Shown here: in pieces, positions 25,797-33,991 of the stretch
Numbering within the stretch: the stretch's first letter is position 1
Layout of the letters: every line of letters begins with the position of its first letter
Assembly: GCA_934464775.1 (NCBI GenBank)
Contig: CAKSKG010000009.1
Coordinates: 25,499 to 89,498 of the forward strand
Reading direction: 5' to 3'
Source: an uncultured Oscillospiraceae bacterium
GTDB lineage: Bacteria; Bacillota; Clostridia; Oscillospirales; Ruminococcaceae
DNA: 64,000 nt
Translations under genes and position numbers: made by a program
Notes under the pieces: generated by a model
The model's database searches: none
Seen by the model: only the letters and a program-made list of their open reading frames with translations
Told to the model about the DNA's origin: nothing

Positions 25797-26324
25797 CTAC
25801 ATCTGCTTTTTCTTATCATCAAAGAAAAGCTTTGCGCCTATGCCGAAGCCGATATAGCTTATCAGCATCAGCAGCACTGCGCCTGCAAACGGCGACACAT
25901 GAAGTATATTCCCGAAGAATTCTCCGTTGTTCAGCGTTATCAGCGAAGAAAATTCGGAAAGAGCATACATGACCACGCTCATTCGCATAAATTCGGGACC
26001 GCTGTCTGCCAGATATATTATAAGCTGGGGAAGCAGCCAGAACACTGCGGGGAATACCGCATATACAAAGCGTCCCATAACGCCGTTGTAAAATGATATG
26101 AACACCCACGAAAGTGCGCATACCGTAAACATCGTTCCCCTAAGCACCGCAGCGGCGCCGTCGGGAAGATAGCCTTCCTCCATGAAGACTGCGGAGGCAA
26201 AGGTCATAATCATAAGTATGACCAGATCTCCCGCAAGGTTGTTGAGCTTCATTTTTTCCGTTGTTACATCGGAAACGGGAGCTGCGGCTTTTTTTGTATT
26301 TTCAGGCATTGAATGCTCAGCCAT
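25797..26324 (-). CDS. Membrane protein of unknown function, cotranscribed with epsG-like gene
   Basis: 175 residues with a charged N terminus (about 30 residues) and four to five hydrophobic segments, ending in LFFDDKKKQM. No recognisable motif. It begins 12 bp after the EpsG-like gene, so the two likely form an operon and may act together at the membrane, for example in polysaccharide export (inference from position only). Confidence 0.65.
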   Translation of the reverse strand: MAEHSMPENTKKAAAPVSDVTTEKMKLNNLAGDLVILMIMTFASAVFMEEGYLPDGAAAVLRGTMFTVCALSWVFISFYNGVMGRFVYAVFPAVFWLLPQLIIYLADSGPEFMRMSVVMYALSEFSSLITLNNGEFFGNILHVSPFAGAVLLMLISYIGFGIGAKLFFDDKKKQM

Positions 26325-26336
26325 AGCGCACCTCCG

Positions 26337-27575
26337 TTACCCTGCCGAAACTGCGGCAGGCTCATCGGCAGCTTCCGTATCGGAAAGCTCCGTATCGTCG
26401 GCAGCTTCATCTGCCTGTTCGGCTTCCTCTTCGGCTTCCTCATATGCCAGCGCATCATAATTCACGTCATATGGTCTGTCAATATAGGACATATAAGGCA
26501 CAACGCCGTTGTAATTGCCTGCCAGCAGCATAACAAAGCTTGCACCTGCATAAAATGCCGCCAGTACAGCCGACGCACGCATTACCGTCTGTCTCTTTTT
26601 CTTCGAGCGGAATTTTTCCTCGATGAATTCCTTTACGGAAAGCGCCGCATCGGGAATAAGATAGAGGAAAACGGGGAAAAATACGATTATCGAAAATCTT
26701 GAAAGTATGCCGTGGCGCATACCCATTGCCTCGAATACGACAGCATACATGAAGCAGTTGAGATAAACGCTGTTCATGGCATTGCGCTTTATTATCCTCT
26801 CTCTGAAAATGAAGCAGACAAGGAAAAGCAGCCCGAACATGATCGTATATTTTGGGGAAAGACCCACCGAAGCCTCGGGGTTGGTATCGGGGTCATAATT
26901 TTTGTACAGCTCCACATGGTTGATTATCCAGAACATTGCCTTTCTGGAAAAAATGCAGAATATCACGGTAAGCCCAGAAACAGTGCCGAGATAGCCCCAT
27001 GAGGGCTTTATTTTCAGCATGAAATAGAGCGGAACCATGATGAGCGCCGACCAGTGGAAGCAGGCAGCCGCAAATATCAGCACAAAAAATCTCAGCGAGA
27101 ATTTTTCCTTCATGTATTTCAGCGCATACAGCACCACCAGCGCAGCCATTACCTGACGCAGGAAGCACAGCGTATTGAAATACAGCCCGAAGCACAGAAA
27201 AGCGGCAGTGCTTATCCACGGCGACGACGAATTTTTATAGATCAGATAAAATATCACGGAATAAATTATCAGCGAAGTAATGACGAACACCGTGATATAA
27301 CTGTCCGAAACTCCGTTTATTATCAGCATCGGAAAAAGGAAGCCCTTTTCCATTTTCATCAGCGATACATCTTCCGCCTCAAAAAGCTGCATCTTGCAGA
27401 ATTCGGTGGCATAAATATCATAGTCATAACCGACTCTGAACCTCAGAGCGGCAATAAATATGAATGCCGCTCCCATAACAGCGCAGTAGACCGCCCTGCC
27501 CTTTTTGCCGAAAATATCGCTGCAAAGCGGCATAAGAGCCAATGCTCCCGCCAGCATCGCAATATATATAGTCAT
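26337..27575 (-). CDS. EpsG-like polysaccharide polymerase
   Basis: 412 residues with about ten membrane helices. The RFRVGYDYDIYATEF segment after the second helix (Arg-x-x-x-GxDYxxY) is the pattern of EpsG/Wzy-type polymerases of Firmicutes. NTLCFLRQVMAALVVLYAL (FxRQ) and FHWSALIMVP (HxSA) support this. The C-terminal 45 residues are strongly acidic (EEAEEEAEQADEAADD) and would face the cytoplasm or surface. Start ATG 27575, with AAAGGG ahead; an earlier ATG at 27686 has none. No other exopolysaccharide genes are near, so the polymer is unknown. Confidence 0.75.
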   Translation of the reverse strand: MTIYIAMLAGALALMPLCSDIFGKKGRAVYCAVMGAAFIFIAALRFRVGYDYDIYATEFCKMQLFEAEDVSLMKMEKGFLFPMLIINGVSDSYITVFVITSLIIYSVIFYLIYKNSSSPWISTAAFLCFGLYFNTLCFLRQVMAALVVLYALKYMKEKFSLRFFVLIFAAACFHWSALIMVPLYFMLKIKPSWGYLGTVSGLTVIFCIFSRKAMFWIINHVELYKNYDPDTNPEASVGLSPKYTIMFGLLFLVCFIFRERIIKRNAMNSVYLNCFMYAVVFEAMGMRHGILSRFSIIVFFPVFLYLIPDAALSVKEFIEEKFRSKKKRQTVMRASAVLAAFYAGASFVMLLAGNYNGVVPYMSYIDRPYDVNYDALAYEEAEEEAEQADEAADDTELSDTEAADEPAAVSAG

Positions 27576-27633
27576 CAGGATATCCCTTTCGTTCCACACA
27601 ACAGCCGTTCCGCACCATAACTGCGGAGACATA

Positions 27634-27662
27634 TTGACATATGCACTTTTTAAATGTATAAT
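27634..27662 (+). promoter_or_regulatory. Consensus promoter firing toward rnhA
   Basis: TTGACA, 17 nt, TATAAT, a perfect consensus on the plus strand. It lies 275 nt before rnhA; the AT-rich leader holds no structure I can name. Its -10 overlaps that of the opposing promoter at 27658. Confidence 0.7.
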
Positions 27663-27686
27663 AGCTATACAACACGCAGGCATCAA
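27658..27686 (-). promoter_or_regulatory. Promoter of the EpsG-like gene
   Basis: On the minus strand: TTGATG, 17 nt, TATTAT. Its -10 shares bases 27658-27662 with the plus-strand promoter, so only one polymerase can sit there at a time. Confidence 0.55.
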
Positions 27687-27936
27687 TCGCCTTGCGATAA
27701 AAAAACGCCGATTTACACATTTTTTCTCAATTATATTTCATTAATCATTTTATCATATTGCCTGTTCTTTGTCAATAGAATATCTGCTGTAAAATGCCTG
27801 TGCGAAGCATTTTTATTAATATAGTACATATTTCCGCAGGATTCGCCGCTTATTATTTTATTTTTTTCATATTCACAGGCAGTTAAAAATCACAAGGCGG
27901 TTTTTCACAACTGCCGTGTATGCAAAGGAGAACATT

Positions 27937-28377
27937 ATGACAGTTGAAATATTTACCGACGGTGCCTGTTCCGGCAATCCCGGTCCGGGAGGATATGGGG
28001 CAATACTCCGCTGCGGCGGCAGGGAAAAGGAGCTTTCCGGCGGCGAAGCCCATACCACAAACAACCGCATGGAGCTTACAGCCGTGGTGGAGGCTCTTTC
28101 CGCACTGAAATATCCCTGCGATGTTATACTCACCACCGACAGCAAATATGTCTGCGACAGCATCTCAAAGGGCTGGGCGAGGTCATGGAAGAAAAACGGC
28201 TGGGTAAAATCCGATAAAAAGCCTGCGCTCAACTCCGATCTCTGGGAAAAATGCCTTGCCCTGCTGGACGTACATAATGTAACGCTGAAGTGGGTAAGGG
28301 GTCATGCGGGTCACCCGGAAAACGAACGCTGCGACCGGCTTGCGGTGATACAGAGAGATATTTATGCTTCAAAATAA
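27937..28377 (+). CDS. rnhA: Ribonuclease HI
   Basis: Cuts the RNA strand of RNA-DNA hybrids. 146 residues. Catalytic set visible: Asp in EIFTDGACSGNPGPGG, Glu in NNRMELTAV, Asp in LTTDSKYV, His/Asp region KWVRGHAGHPENERCDRLA. The handle region WKKNGWVKSDKKPALNSDLW is typical of bacterial type 1 enzymes. Start ATG 27937 with AAGGAG 7 nt ahead. Confidence 0.95.
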   Translation: MTVEIFTDGACSGNPGPGGYGAILRCGGREKELSGGEAHTTNNRMELTAVVEALSALKYPCDVILTTDSKYVCDSISKGWARSWKKNGWVKSDKKPALNSDLWEKCLALLDVHNVTLKWVRGHAGHPENERCDRLAVIQRDIYASK

Positions 28378-28467
28378 GCTATGGCAAGCCGCAAATCATC
28401 TTTTTGCACAAAGAACACAAATAATGCCGCCGAAATTTGTCGGATAAGCAGAATTTGTGTTTTTTTG

Positions 28468-28496
28468 TTGCAATATACACCAAATCGGTATATAAT
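28468..28496 (+). promoter_or_regulatory. Promoter of iscS-iscU
   Basis: TTGCAA, 17 nt, TATAAT. Confidence 0.65.
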
Positions 28497-28523
28497 ATAG
28501 GCATACAAGGAAATAATAAATCC

Positions 28524-28549
28524 CACCGACTTACTATGATAATTCGGTG
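28524..28549. promoter_or_regulatory. Palindrome downstream of the iscS promoter, possible Rrf2/IscR-type operator
   Basis: CACCGA, 14 nt, TCGGTG, with further symmetric TTA/TAA inside. It contains a CCGACT half-site like those in IscR type 1 sites, but the spacing differs from the standard motif. It lies 28 nt after the -10, suited to block elongation. No iscR gene is in the window. Confidence 0.35.
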
Positions 28550-28580
28550 ATGCAAAACCCAATAAAAAGGAATGATAAAA

Positions 28581-29810
28581 ATGGCAGATAAATTCATCTA
28601 TGCGGATAATGCCGCAACCACAAATATCACCCCCAACGTACTTGATGCGATGATGCCCTTCCTCACAGGAAACTTCGGCAATGCTTCAAGCATATACAAA
28701 ATGGGACGTGACGCACAGAAGGCTGTTGAAGATGCCCGTGCGGCTATCGCCGGATGCTTCGGCGCAAAGCCCAATGAGATATATTTCACGGGCGGCGGCT
28801 CCGAATCGGACAACTGGGCAATAAAGTCCACAGCTCTCCGTCTCGGCGCAAAGGGCAAGAAGCATATCATCACCACAGCTTTTGAGCATCATGCAGTGCT
28901 CCATACCTGCGCAGCACTTGAAAAGCAGGGCTTCGAGGTAACATATCTCCCCGTCAGCAGCGACGGCTACGTAACTCCCGAGCAGGTTCGTGACGCTATC
29001 CGCGAGGATACGGCTCTTGTTTCCGTAATGTACGCAAACAATGAGATCGGCACGATCCAGCCTATCGCCGAGATCGGCAAGATCTGCCACGAGAAAAAGG
29101 TGCTTTTCCACACCGATGCAGTTCAGGCAGTGGGAAATGTTCCTATAAATGTAAAGGAACAGAATATCGACATGATGTCCATGTCGGGTCATAAGATACA
29201 CGGACCCAAGGGAATCGGCTTCCTTTATGTGCGTTCGGGCGTGGCTCTTCCCAATCTTATCGACGGCGGCGATCAGGAGCGAGGCAAACGTGCCGGAACA
29301 GAAAATACGGCGGGCATTGCAGGTCTTGCGGAGGCTGTTAAGACAGCAACATCAAATCTTCCCGAAAGGATCGCTCATACATCAAAAATCCGTGACCACA
29401 TCATCGACGGTCTTTTAAAGATCGAGGGCAGCCGTCTTAACGGCGGACGTGAAAACAGACTCAAGGGCAATATCAACGTTTCATTCTTAGGCGTTGAAGG
29501 TGAGTCCCTGCTGCTTCTGCTTGATATGAACGGCATCTGCGCTTCCAGCGGCTCTGCCTGCACATCAGGCTCCCTTGATCCCTCACACGTTCTTCTTGCA
29601 CTGGGTCTTCCCCATGAGATCGCTCACGGCTCACTGAGACTTACTATCTCGGACGAGCTTACCGAAGCCGATGCGGATTATATCGTTGAAACAACGGACA
29701 AGGTAATAAAGCGCATTCGTTCGATGTCTCCCCTTTGGGAAAGAATACTCAAAAACGAGCCAGAAATGCAGCCGCTCATGAAGTTCGTTAGCCCCATAAA
29801 GCTTAACTGA
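28581..29810 (+). CDS. iscS: Cysteine desulfurase (NifS/IscS family)
   Basis: A PLP enzyme that takes sulfur from cysteine for Fe-S cluster assembly. 409 residues. Motifs: IYADNAATTNITPNVL, YFTGGGSESDNWAI, FEHHAVLH, HTDAVQAVG, the PLP lysine in MSGHKIHGPKG (about residue 204), RAGTENTAG, and the mobile catalytic loop ASSGSACTSGS. Start ATG 28581 has AAGGA 11 nt ahead; an ATG 9 bp earlier is too close. iscU follows by 30 bp, so enzyme and scaffold are made together. Confidence 0.94.
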   Translation: MADKFIYADNAATTNITPNVLDAMMPFLTGNFGNASSIYKMGRDAQKAVEDARAAIAGCFGAKPNEIYFTGGGSESDNWAIKSTALRLGAKGKKHIITTAFEHHAVLHTCAALEKQGFEVTYLPVSSDGYVTPEQVRDAIREDTALVSVMYANNEIGTIQPIAEIGKICHEKKVLFHTDAVQAVGNVPINVKEQNIDMMSMSGHKIHGPKGIGFLYVRSGVALPNLIDGGDQERGKRAGTENTAGIAGLAEAVKTATSNLPERIAHTSKIRDHIIDGLLKIEGSRLNGGRENRLKGNINVSFLGVEGESLLLLLDMNGICASSGSACTSGSLDPSHVLLALGLPHEIAHGSLRLTISDELTEADADYIVETTDKVIKRIRSMSPLWERILKNEPEMQPLMKFVSPIKLN

Positions 29811-29840
29811 ACACACTTATAATTATCGGAGGAATTATTT

Positions 29841-30254
29841 ATGATATACAGTGAAAAAGTAATGGATCATTTCGCAAATCCCAGAAACGTAGGCGAGATC
29901 GAGAATGCCGATGGCGTTGGCGAGGTAGGCAACGCAAAGTGCGGCGATATAATGAAAATGTATCTGAAGATCGACAACGGCATCATCACAGACGCTAAGT
30001 TCAAGACCTTCGGCTGCGGCGCAGCTATCGCAACCTCTTCCATAGCCACCGAAATGATAAAGGGCAAGCCCCTTACCGAAGCTATCAAGCTCACAAACAA
30101 GGCGGTAGTTGAGGCTCTTGACGGACTTCCCGCACAGAAGATACACTGCTCCGTTCTCGCAGAGCAGGCAATGAAGTCCGCAGTTTCCGACTACTACAAG
30201 CGTCAGGGCATTGACCCCGTTCCGATAGTAGGACCTATCGAGGATCACGAATAA
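29841..30254 (+). CDS. iscU: Fe-S cluster scaffold IscU/NifU-type
   Basis: 137 residues with the three ligand cysteines in GNAKCGDIMKM, TFGCGAAIATSS and KIHCSVLAEQA. The MDHFANPRNVGEIENADGVGEVGN start is typical of the clostridial IscU clade. It receives sulfur from the IscS encoded immediately upstream and passes clusters on. A strong terminator follows, so the operon is iscS-iscU only. Confidence 0.94.
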   Translation: MIYSEKVMDHFANPRNVGEIENADGVGEVGNAKCGDIMKMYLKIDNGIITDAKFKTFGCGAAIATSSIATEMIKGKPLTEAIKLTNKAVVEALDGLPAQKIHCSVLAEQAMKSAVSDYYKRQGIDPVPIVGPIEDHE

Positions 30255-30267
30255 TCTGTCACACAGC

Positions 30268-30311
30268 AAAAAAGGTCCGCACCGAAGATCATATCGGTGC
30301 GGACCTTTTTA
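30268..30311 (+). terminator. Terminator after iscU
   Basis: AAAGGTCCGCACCGA/TCGGTGCGGACCTTT plus TT; a long perfect stem. Confidence 0.9.
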
Positions 30312-30340
30312 TTATCATTGAAAATTCAAAGGTGACATTT

Positions 30341-30503
30341 AGAACCTGTCTTCATAAGCATATGCACACGTCTTTTCGGCAAATTTTGCTGCATACTGCG
30401 TTAAAAATCCTTGCCGTGCGGCAGCACGCCTGCGGATTTTTGCCTTGTCTGCAACAAAATTATGCTCGAAAATCCGCATACATTTCTTATGAAGACAGGT
30501 TCT
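30341..30503. repeat. 163-bp foldback repeat, family B, copy 1
   Basis: Ends AGAACCTGTCTTCATAAG and CTTATGAAGACAGGTTCT are perfect inverted repeats; the interior (CAAATTTTG...CAAAATTATG, AAAAATCC...GGATTTTT) continues the palindrome, with GTGC...GCAC at the tip. The second copy at 33828 differs by paired changes that keep the stem. The last base is the first base (minus-strand third base) of the stop codon of the pilin-like gene. Confidence 0.88.
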
Positions 30504-30958
30504 TAATCCTTGAAAGGATAGCAGCCAACATTTATCGGAGCCGTTCCCACTTCTTCCTCCGTCAGCTGCCGTGTATCGGCAAAAGGCTCATTGCTCCAAA
30601 GCGCATAATCCACACGGGAGCCGTCGTCCGAAATCTTAAAAGCAAAATATTCCGAAAATGTCTCGCCGAGATACGGCTTCATGTCAATATCGGGCTGACC
30701 CGAGCATTTTGCAACGCCGTCCGACGTGCAGACATAAACAGAGCCACCCGCAACGGTCTTTATATCATCATTATTGGCTATCGAAGCGATAAGCGCCGTC
30801 TGGGACGCACTGTATACATTCTTTGCGTTTGCCGAAACAGCCGCGATCTTTGAATCCTTTACATATGATGCCATTACGGGAATAAGTATCGCCGACAAAG
30901 CAGCGATTATGGCAATTACAACTATGACCTCTATAAGTGTAAAACCCTTGACCTTCAT
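30503..30958 (-). CDS. Type IV prepilin-like protein
   Basis: 151 residues. Prepilin signal MKVKGFTLIEVIVVIAIIAAL: cut expected after Gly5, Phe at +1 methylated, Glu at +5. The globular part has VSANAKNVYSASQTAL and two Cys (VCTSDGVAKC), which could form a disulfide. Start ATG 30958 with GGAGGG ahead. No pilus motor, peptidase or other pilin gene lies in the window, so this is a detached pilin or pseudopilin that would need machinery encoded elsewhere. The CDS ends against a 163-bp foldback repeat. Confidence 0.85.
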   Translation of the reverse strand: MKVKGFTLIEVIVVIAIIAALSAILIPVMASYVKDSKIAAVSANAKNVYSASQTALIASIANNDDIKTVAGGSVYVCTSDGVAKCSGQPDIDMKPYLGETFSEYFAFKISDDGSRVDYALWSNEPFADTRQLTEEEVGTAPINVGCYPFKD

Positions 30959-31053
30959 TATGACCCCTCCATTGATAATATTTACTCTCACAAATTCCAA
31001 AACAACAAAAATTTGATATTAAAAACTGCAATTTATTCACTTTATTACATTTT

Positions 31054-31082
31054 ATCATACATCACACAAAAAATCAATGCAA
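31054..31082 (-). promoter_or_regulatory. Candidate promoter of the pilin-like gene
   Basis: On the minus strand: TTGCAT, 17 nt, TATGAT. The remaining stretch to 31376 is AT-rich with nothing else I can identify. Confidence 0.45.
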
Positions 31083-31376
31083 ATCCGATGTACATATCAA
31101 CCGAAAATTTATGCACTTTTTAATATAATATAAACAACATTATTTTTTCAGGCAGCCCTGCACTATCTGCGTTTCATTATATTCATTCGGCGGCGAAATT
31201 ATTAATTTTGCATTCAAACTGTAAACCATGAGCGGGAATTTTAAGATCTCCGAAAATATTTTCATGATAAAAAACCGTTCAAATATATTCATAAACAATA
31301 CATTGTATAACTATTCAATTGCATAATGTGCATAATATAAAAAATGCAAAAAAATCGGATTTTTTCGCAAAAATGC

Positions 31377-31405
31377 TTGACAAATCAAGATCACCGTGCT
31401 ATAAT
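31377..31405 (+). promoter_or_regulatory. tRNA-Leu promoter
   Basis: TTGACA, 17 nt, TATAAT, perfect consensus, 40 nt ahead of the tRNA. Confidence 0.85.
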
Positions 31406-31444
31406 AATATTGTTGTTGAGAGAGTCAACGAAAACTTAATAAAT

Positions 31445-31528
31445 GCGGCAGTGCTGGAATAGGCAGACAGGCACGTTTGAGGTGCGTGTGTCTTCGACGT
31501 ATGGGTTCAAGTCCCATTTGCCGCACCA
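31445..31528 (+). tRNA. tRNA-Leu (anticodon GAG)
   Basis: 84 nt with encoded CCA. Acceptor GCGGCAG pairs with TTGCCGC; anticodon arm CACGT-TTGAGGT-GCGTG gives GAG; a long variable arm (GTGTCTTCGACGTAT region) marks it as type II; T-arm GTTCAAGTC. It has its own promoter and terminator. Confidence 0.95.
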
Positions 31529-31532
31529 AATC

Positions 31533-31566
31533 GAACGTTCGGAATTATCCGAACGTTCTTTTTTTG
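31533..31566 (+). terminator. Terminator after tRNA-Leu
   Basis: GAACGTTCGGA and TCCGAACGTTC form the stem, followed by TTTTTTT. Confidence 0.9.
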
Positions 31567-31638
31567 TCTTATCACACTTTGATATATAAAAAGCACATGA
31601 CCGCCCTTGTGGGCTGCCATGTGCTTTTCCGTTGAAGA

Positions 31639-32970
31639 TCATTCTTCCGTAAGATATCTTGAGGTGCATTCATAGGGCAGACCGAAATTGTAAAGTCCGT
31701 CCTTCTTGTTGCCTGCGTCAAGAACGTATTTTGTGCCGTCGATAGTTATCTCGCACCAGTAATGGCTCCAGCGGTCATTGGAATCATATCCTCTGTAACC
31801 TGCCATAAGCTTCACATTATATCCCATATATGCCAGCAGCTCTGCCAGTGCGCCGTTATACTGATAGCACTGTCCCGAATGCTTTTCAAATACCGCAGAC
31901 ACGCAGGAAAGTCCGCTTATCCTGTTATAATCATCGCCGTAAGAATAATCCACGATATTATGGATATACTGTGCCGCATACTCTGCCTTTTCATAGGGCG
32001 ACATATCATCGGTAAAATTCTCACCGATAAACTTATCCAGTATCTTCTTGTCGGAATCGGTCACATTCATTGTCCACGGCTTTATATCGCTGCGGTAGGA
32101 ACCCACCTCAACAGTATCCCTGCTCTTTGCGGAAAGACCGTTGAACAGCGCCATTGACGATGAAGAGGAAATTGCATCGCTGAAATCACTGTATATTTTC
32201 TTGCCGTCCTGCTTCTTGTATGTACGTATCTTAAAGTAATAATTGTATGCGCTGTCACGCTTTATCGCCAGTGATGATGAGACTGTGGTTTTCATCTTCT
32301 TATATTCGGCGTCATAGTCAATTTCTCCTATGGTGCTGTATGTGCTGCTTCCCGAATAGGTCGTATAGAATGTCTTTTTCTTGGGTGCTTTCTGTTTGCA
32401 GTAATATATCTCATAGCCGTCAGCCGCTTCATCGGGCTTCCATTTCAGAACTATTTTTTTCTTTTTGGTATAAACATCTAATGAGGTTGTCATAAGCGGC
32501 GTTGTAACGGTGCAGCTCTTTGATGTTTTCGTCTTTTCTCCCGTGGATTTATACGCTCTCACTCTGTACTTATATTCGGTCAGCGAGCTTATGTCATAGT
32601 CATAATATACGTTGGAATACACCTTTTCCAGCAGCTGAAACTTTCCCTTTTCGCTGTTGTACTTATAGACCTTATAATAATCGGCACCGTTCACTGCGTC
32701 CCATTTCAGAGCAATGCTCCTGCCTGTGGCTTTTGCCGAAACGGTCGGTCTTGCGTCCTCGGAAAAATCTATTGCATCATAATCATAATACCAGCCGAAA
32801 TCGTCAAAAAAGCTGTCCGAGCCGAATATATCATCTTCATCAATATCGTCTTCCTGAACAAATACGACATCATAATCATCGCTGTCGTCCGCAAAAGCAT
32901 TCACTCCAAGCGATGACACCGCCATAAACAGAGACAATACTCCTGCGGCAATTTTTTTCATATTCTTCAT
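31639..32970 (-). CDS. Secreted protein with fibronectin-III-like and transglutaminase-like domains
   Basis: 443 residues. Signal peptide (KKIAAGVLSLFMAVSSLGVNAFA), a very acidic segment (about 30-75), two fibronectin-III-like modules (starting near RPTVSAKATGRSIALKWDAV and LDVYTKKKKIVLKWKPDEA, each with YKVYKY / YEIYYC and YKYRVRAYKS / YYFKIRTYKK strands), then a transglutaminase-like domain with Cys in HSGQCYQYNGALAELL, His in SHYWCEI and Asp in KYVLDAG. This triad is found in peptidases and cross-linking enzymes of cell surfaces; activity is unknown. Start ATG 32970 is chosen because AAAGAG stands 9 nt ahead. Confidence 0.83.
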   Translation of the reverse strand: MKNMKKIAAGVLSLFMAVSSLGVNAFADDSDDYDVVFVQEDDIDEDDIFGSDSFFDDFGWYYDYDAIDFSEDARPTVSAKATGRSIALKWDAVNGADYYKVYKYNSEKGKFQLLEKVYSNVYYDYDISSLTEYKYRVRAYKSTGEKTKTSKSCTVTTPLMTTSLDVYTKKKKIVLKWKPDEAADGYEIYYCKQKAPKKKTFYTTYSGSSTYSTIGEIDYDAEYKKMKTTVSSSLAIKRDSAYNYYFKIRTYKKQDGKKIYSDFSDAISSSSSMALFNGLSAKSRDTVEVGSYRSDIKPWTMNVTDSDKKILDKFIGENFTDDMSPYEKAEYAAQYIHNIVDYSYGDDYNRISGLSCVSAVFEKHSGQCYQYNGALAELLAYMGYNVKLMAGYRGYDSNDRWSHYWCEITIDGTKYVLDAGNKKDGLYNFGLPYECTSRYLTEE

Positions 32971-33021
32971 TTTATGCATCTCTTTCAAATAAATTCTATC
33001 CTTTTTGTAAAAGCATTTTTC

Positions 33022-33066
33022 AAAAAAATCGCACGCTGCGGACATGATTTATCCGCAGCAGTGCGT
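33022..33066 (-). terminator. Terminator of thrH
   Basis: Minus strand: CGCACTGCTGCGGAT / ATGTCCGCAGCGTGCG with a seven-base T run. Confidence 0.85.
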
Positions 33067-33092
33067 GAAAGGCTTATGCGATAAGCTTTTTA

Positions 33093-33695
33093 TCAGTCCA
33101 TTGCCTTTTTGATGGCTGCCATAAGCTCATCATATGTTTCATATGCGGGAAGATCGGGGTTGTCTGCCTTGATCTTGTCTGTGCTCTTGAAAAGGAAGCC
33201 TGCCTTGCTTGCCTTTATCATGCCGAGGTCGTTGTAGCTGTCGCCGCTGGCGATAGTCTGGAAGCCGATAGACTGGAGAGCCTTGACGGTTGTATACTTG
33301 GAATTTTCAATTCTCATCTTGAAGCCTGTGATCTCGCCGTCGGGAGCAACTTCGAGAGAGTTGCAGAAAATTGTGGGCCAGCCCAGCTTCTTCATAAGAG
33401 GAGCCGCAAACTGTGTGAATGTATCGCTGATGATGATGACCTGTGTAAAGGAACGAAGCTCATCGAGGAATTCCTTTGCGCCGGGCATAGGATCTATCTT
33501 AGCGATAGTCTCCTGAACGTCCTTGAGGCCGAGACCGTGCTCCTTGAGAATGCCGAGACGCCACTTCATGAGCTTATCGTAATCGGGTTCATCGCGTGTT
33601 GTGCGCTTCAGCTCGGGAATGCCGCTTGCTTCCGCAAATGCGATCCATATCTCGGGAACAAGTACGCCTTCAAGGTCAAGACAAGTAATATACAT
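33093..33695 (-). CDS. thrH: ThrH-type HAD phosphatase (phosphoserine phosphatase / homoserine phosphotransferase)
   Basis: 200 residues of the HAD fold. Motif I is CLDLEGVLVPEIWIAFAE, where DLEG replaces the usual DxDG, as in known ThrH; motif II IIISDTF, motif III Lys in ENSKYTTVKAL and motif IV ASGDSYNDLGMIKAS. Characterised ThrH dephosphorylates phosphoserine and can move the phosphate to homoserine, linking Ser and Thr synthesis. No thrB or serB is adjacent. Single gene with its own terminator. Confidence 0.9.
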   Translation of the reverse strand: MYITCLDLEGVLVPEIWIAFAEASGIPELKRTTRDEPDYDKLMKWRLGILKEHGLGLKDVQETIAKIDPMPGAKEFLDELRSFTQVIIISDTFTQFAAPLMKKLGWPTIFCNSLEVAPDGEITGFKMRIENSKYTTVKALQSIGFQTIASGDSYNDLGMIKASKAGFLFKSTDKIKADNPDLPAYETYDELMAAIKKAMD

Positions 33696-33786
33696 AATAA
33701 TATCCTCCGTTAAAAAATAAAACTACTTTAATATTATAGCACATTGTTTTGTGATTTGCAAGATTTTTCCGATAATTTGCGGAAAA

Positions 33787-33810
33787 CCGCCCGTAAAAAA
33801 TTACGGGCGG
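33787..33810 (-). terminator. Probable terminator downstream of bioY-DUF1284
   Basis: CCGCCCGTAA/TTACGGGCGG, followed on the minus strand by TTTTCC. It lies beyond the foldback repeat at 33828. Confidence 0.55.
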
Positions 33811-33827
33811 CTCACTTGGAAACACTT

Positions 33828-33991
33828 AGAACCTGTCTTCACAAGAAATGTGTGCGGATTTTCGAGCATAATTTTGTCTAAGACAAGGCAAAAATCCGCA
33901 GGCGGGCTTGCCGCCCGGCAAGGATTTTTAACGCAATCTTAGGCAAAATTTGCCGAAAAGACGTGCGCATACGCTTGTGAAGACAGGTTCT
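33828..33991. repeat. 164-bp foldback repeat, family B, copy 2 (inverted relative to copy 1)
   Basis: Ends AGAACCTGTCTTCACAAG and CTTGTGAAGACAGGTTCT. Compared with copy 1, CATAAG/CTTATG has become CACAAG/CTTGTG. The tip GTGC/GCAC has become GGGC/GCCC. An internal TGCA/TGCA pair has become CTAAGA/TCTTAG. The last base also belongs to the stop codon of the DUF1284 gene. Confidence 0.88.
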
